Origin: Bacteroidales bacterium
Lineage (GTDB): Bacteria; Bacteroidota; Bacteroidia; Bacteroidales; VadinHA17
NCBI GenBank assembly: GCA_021371855.1
Contig: JAJFVL010000061.1
Span: 87,413-147,515 of the forward strand
Reading direction: 5' to 3'
DNA: 60,103 nt
Both the position numbers and the translations under genes were made by a program. Positions 60,092-60,103 of this stretch are shown here, in pieces. Every line of letters starts with the position of its first letter. Position 1 is the first letter of the stretch. Under the pieces are notes generated by a model. The model made no database searches, was not told the DNA's origin, and saw nothing but the letters and a program-made list of their open reading frames with translations.

Positions 60092-60103
60092 AATGTGTTT
60101 AAG

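Overview
The window comes from a Bacteroidota genome, most likely Bacteroidales or Marinilabiliales. The evidence is AT-rich DNA, Bacteroidota-type promoters (-7 box TAnnTTTG, sometimes with a TTG about 19-21 bases upstream), and a type IX secretion system (T9SS) locus (gldJ, a porP/sprF-type gene, porU, porV). It also holds families found mainly in this phylum (DUF6452, DUF6048, DUF6786, PD40 propeller proteins) and many Cys-anchored lipoproteins. It reads as chromosomal housekeeping and cell-envelope DNA. I see no integrase, transposase, phage gene, CRISPR array or plasmid function.

Layout. 1-3.1 kb: a hybrid PAS histidine kinase and its LuxR-type response regulator, next to two palindromic operator-like repeats. 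3.1-9.3 kb: terC, an M28 peptidase, folC, phoH and a DUF1080 protein. 9.4-14.6 kb: a tight co-directional run (mtaB, an inositol-monophosphatase-like gene, a lipid A type acyltransferase, a glycosyltransferase and a membrane phosphoesterase). 14.6-23.8 kb: murF, gldJ and porP on the minus strand, diverging from porU-porV-ispF. 23.8-30.3 kb: hutU, a zinc-ribbon coiled-coil protein with a Nif3-like partner, a MerR regulator and two M23 peptidases. 30.4-39.5 kb: alaS-fadD, DUF6452-DUF6048, a sodium:solute symporter, recR and a glycosyltransferase. 39.7-46.0 kb: three tandem TPR/PD40 propeller paralogues resembling the T9SS component PorE. 46.0-55.9 kb: a GNAT acetyltransferase, GH20 hexosaminidase, RlmN, a membrane flavodoxin-ferredoxin, a DUF6786 lipoprotein, M3 peptidase, tRNA-Ser(CGA) and a nucleoside transporter. 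55.9-59.4 kb: a helical lipoprotein followed by two L,D-transpeptidases and a membrane protein. 59.9-60.1 kb: tRNA-Ser(GCT) followed by a rearranged partial copy of itself at the window edge.

How it fits together. Much of the window serves the envelope: peptidoglycan synthesis (MurF), peptidoglycan remodelling (two M23 peptidases, two L,D-transpeptidases, GH20), lipid A acylation, and protein export and surface attachment (GldJ, PorP, PorU, PorV). The best candidates for something undescribed are two. The first is the PorE-like trio, whose members share a TPR-propeller core but end in different anchors: a C-terminal membrane helix after four ~68-residue helical repeats, no anchor, or a SPOR peptidoglycan-binding domain. 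The second is the L,D-transpeptidase/lipoprotein cluster, in which the lipoprotein resembles the helical stalk of the neighbouring transpeptidase. All family names come from reading motifs by eye; no database search was run.
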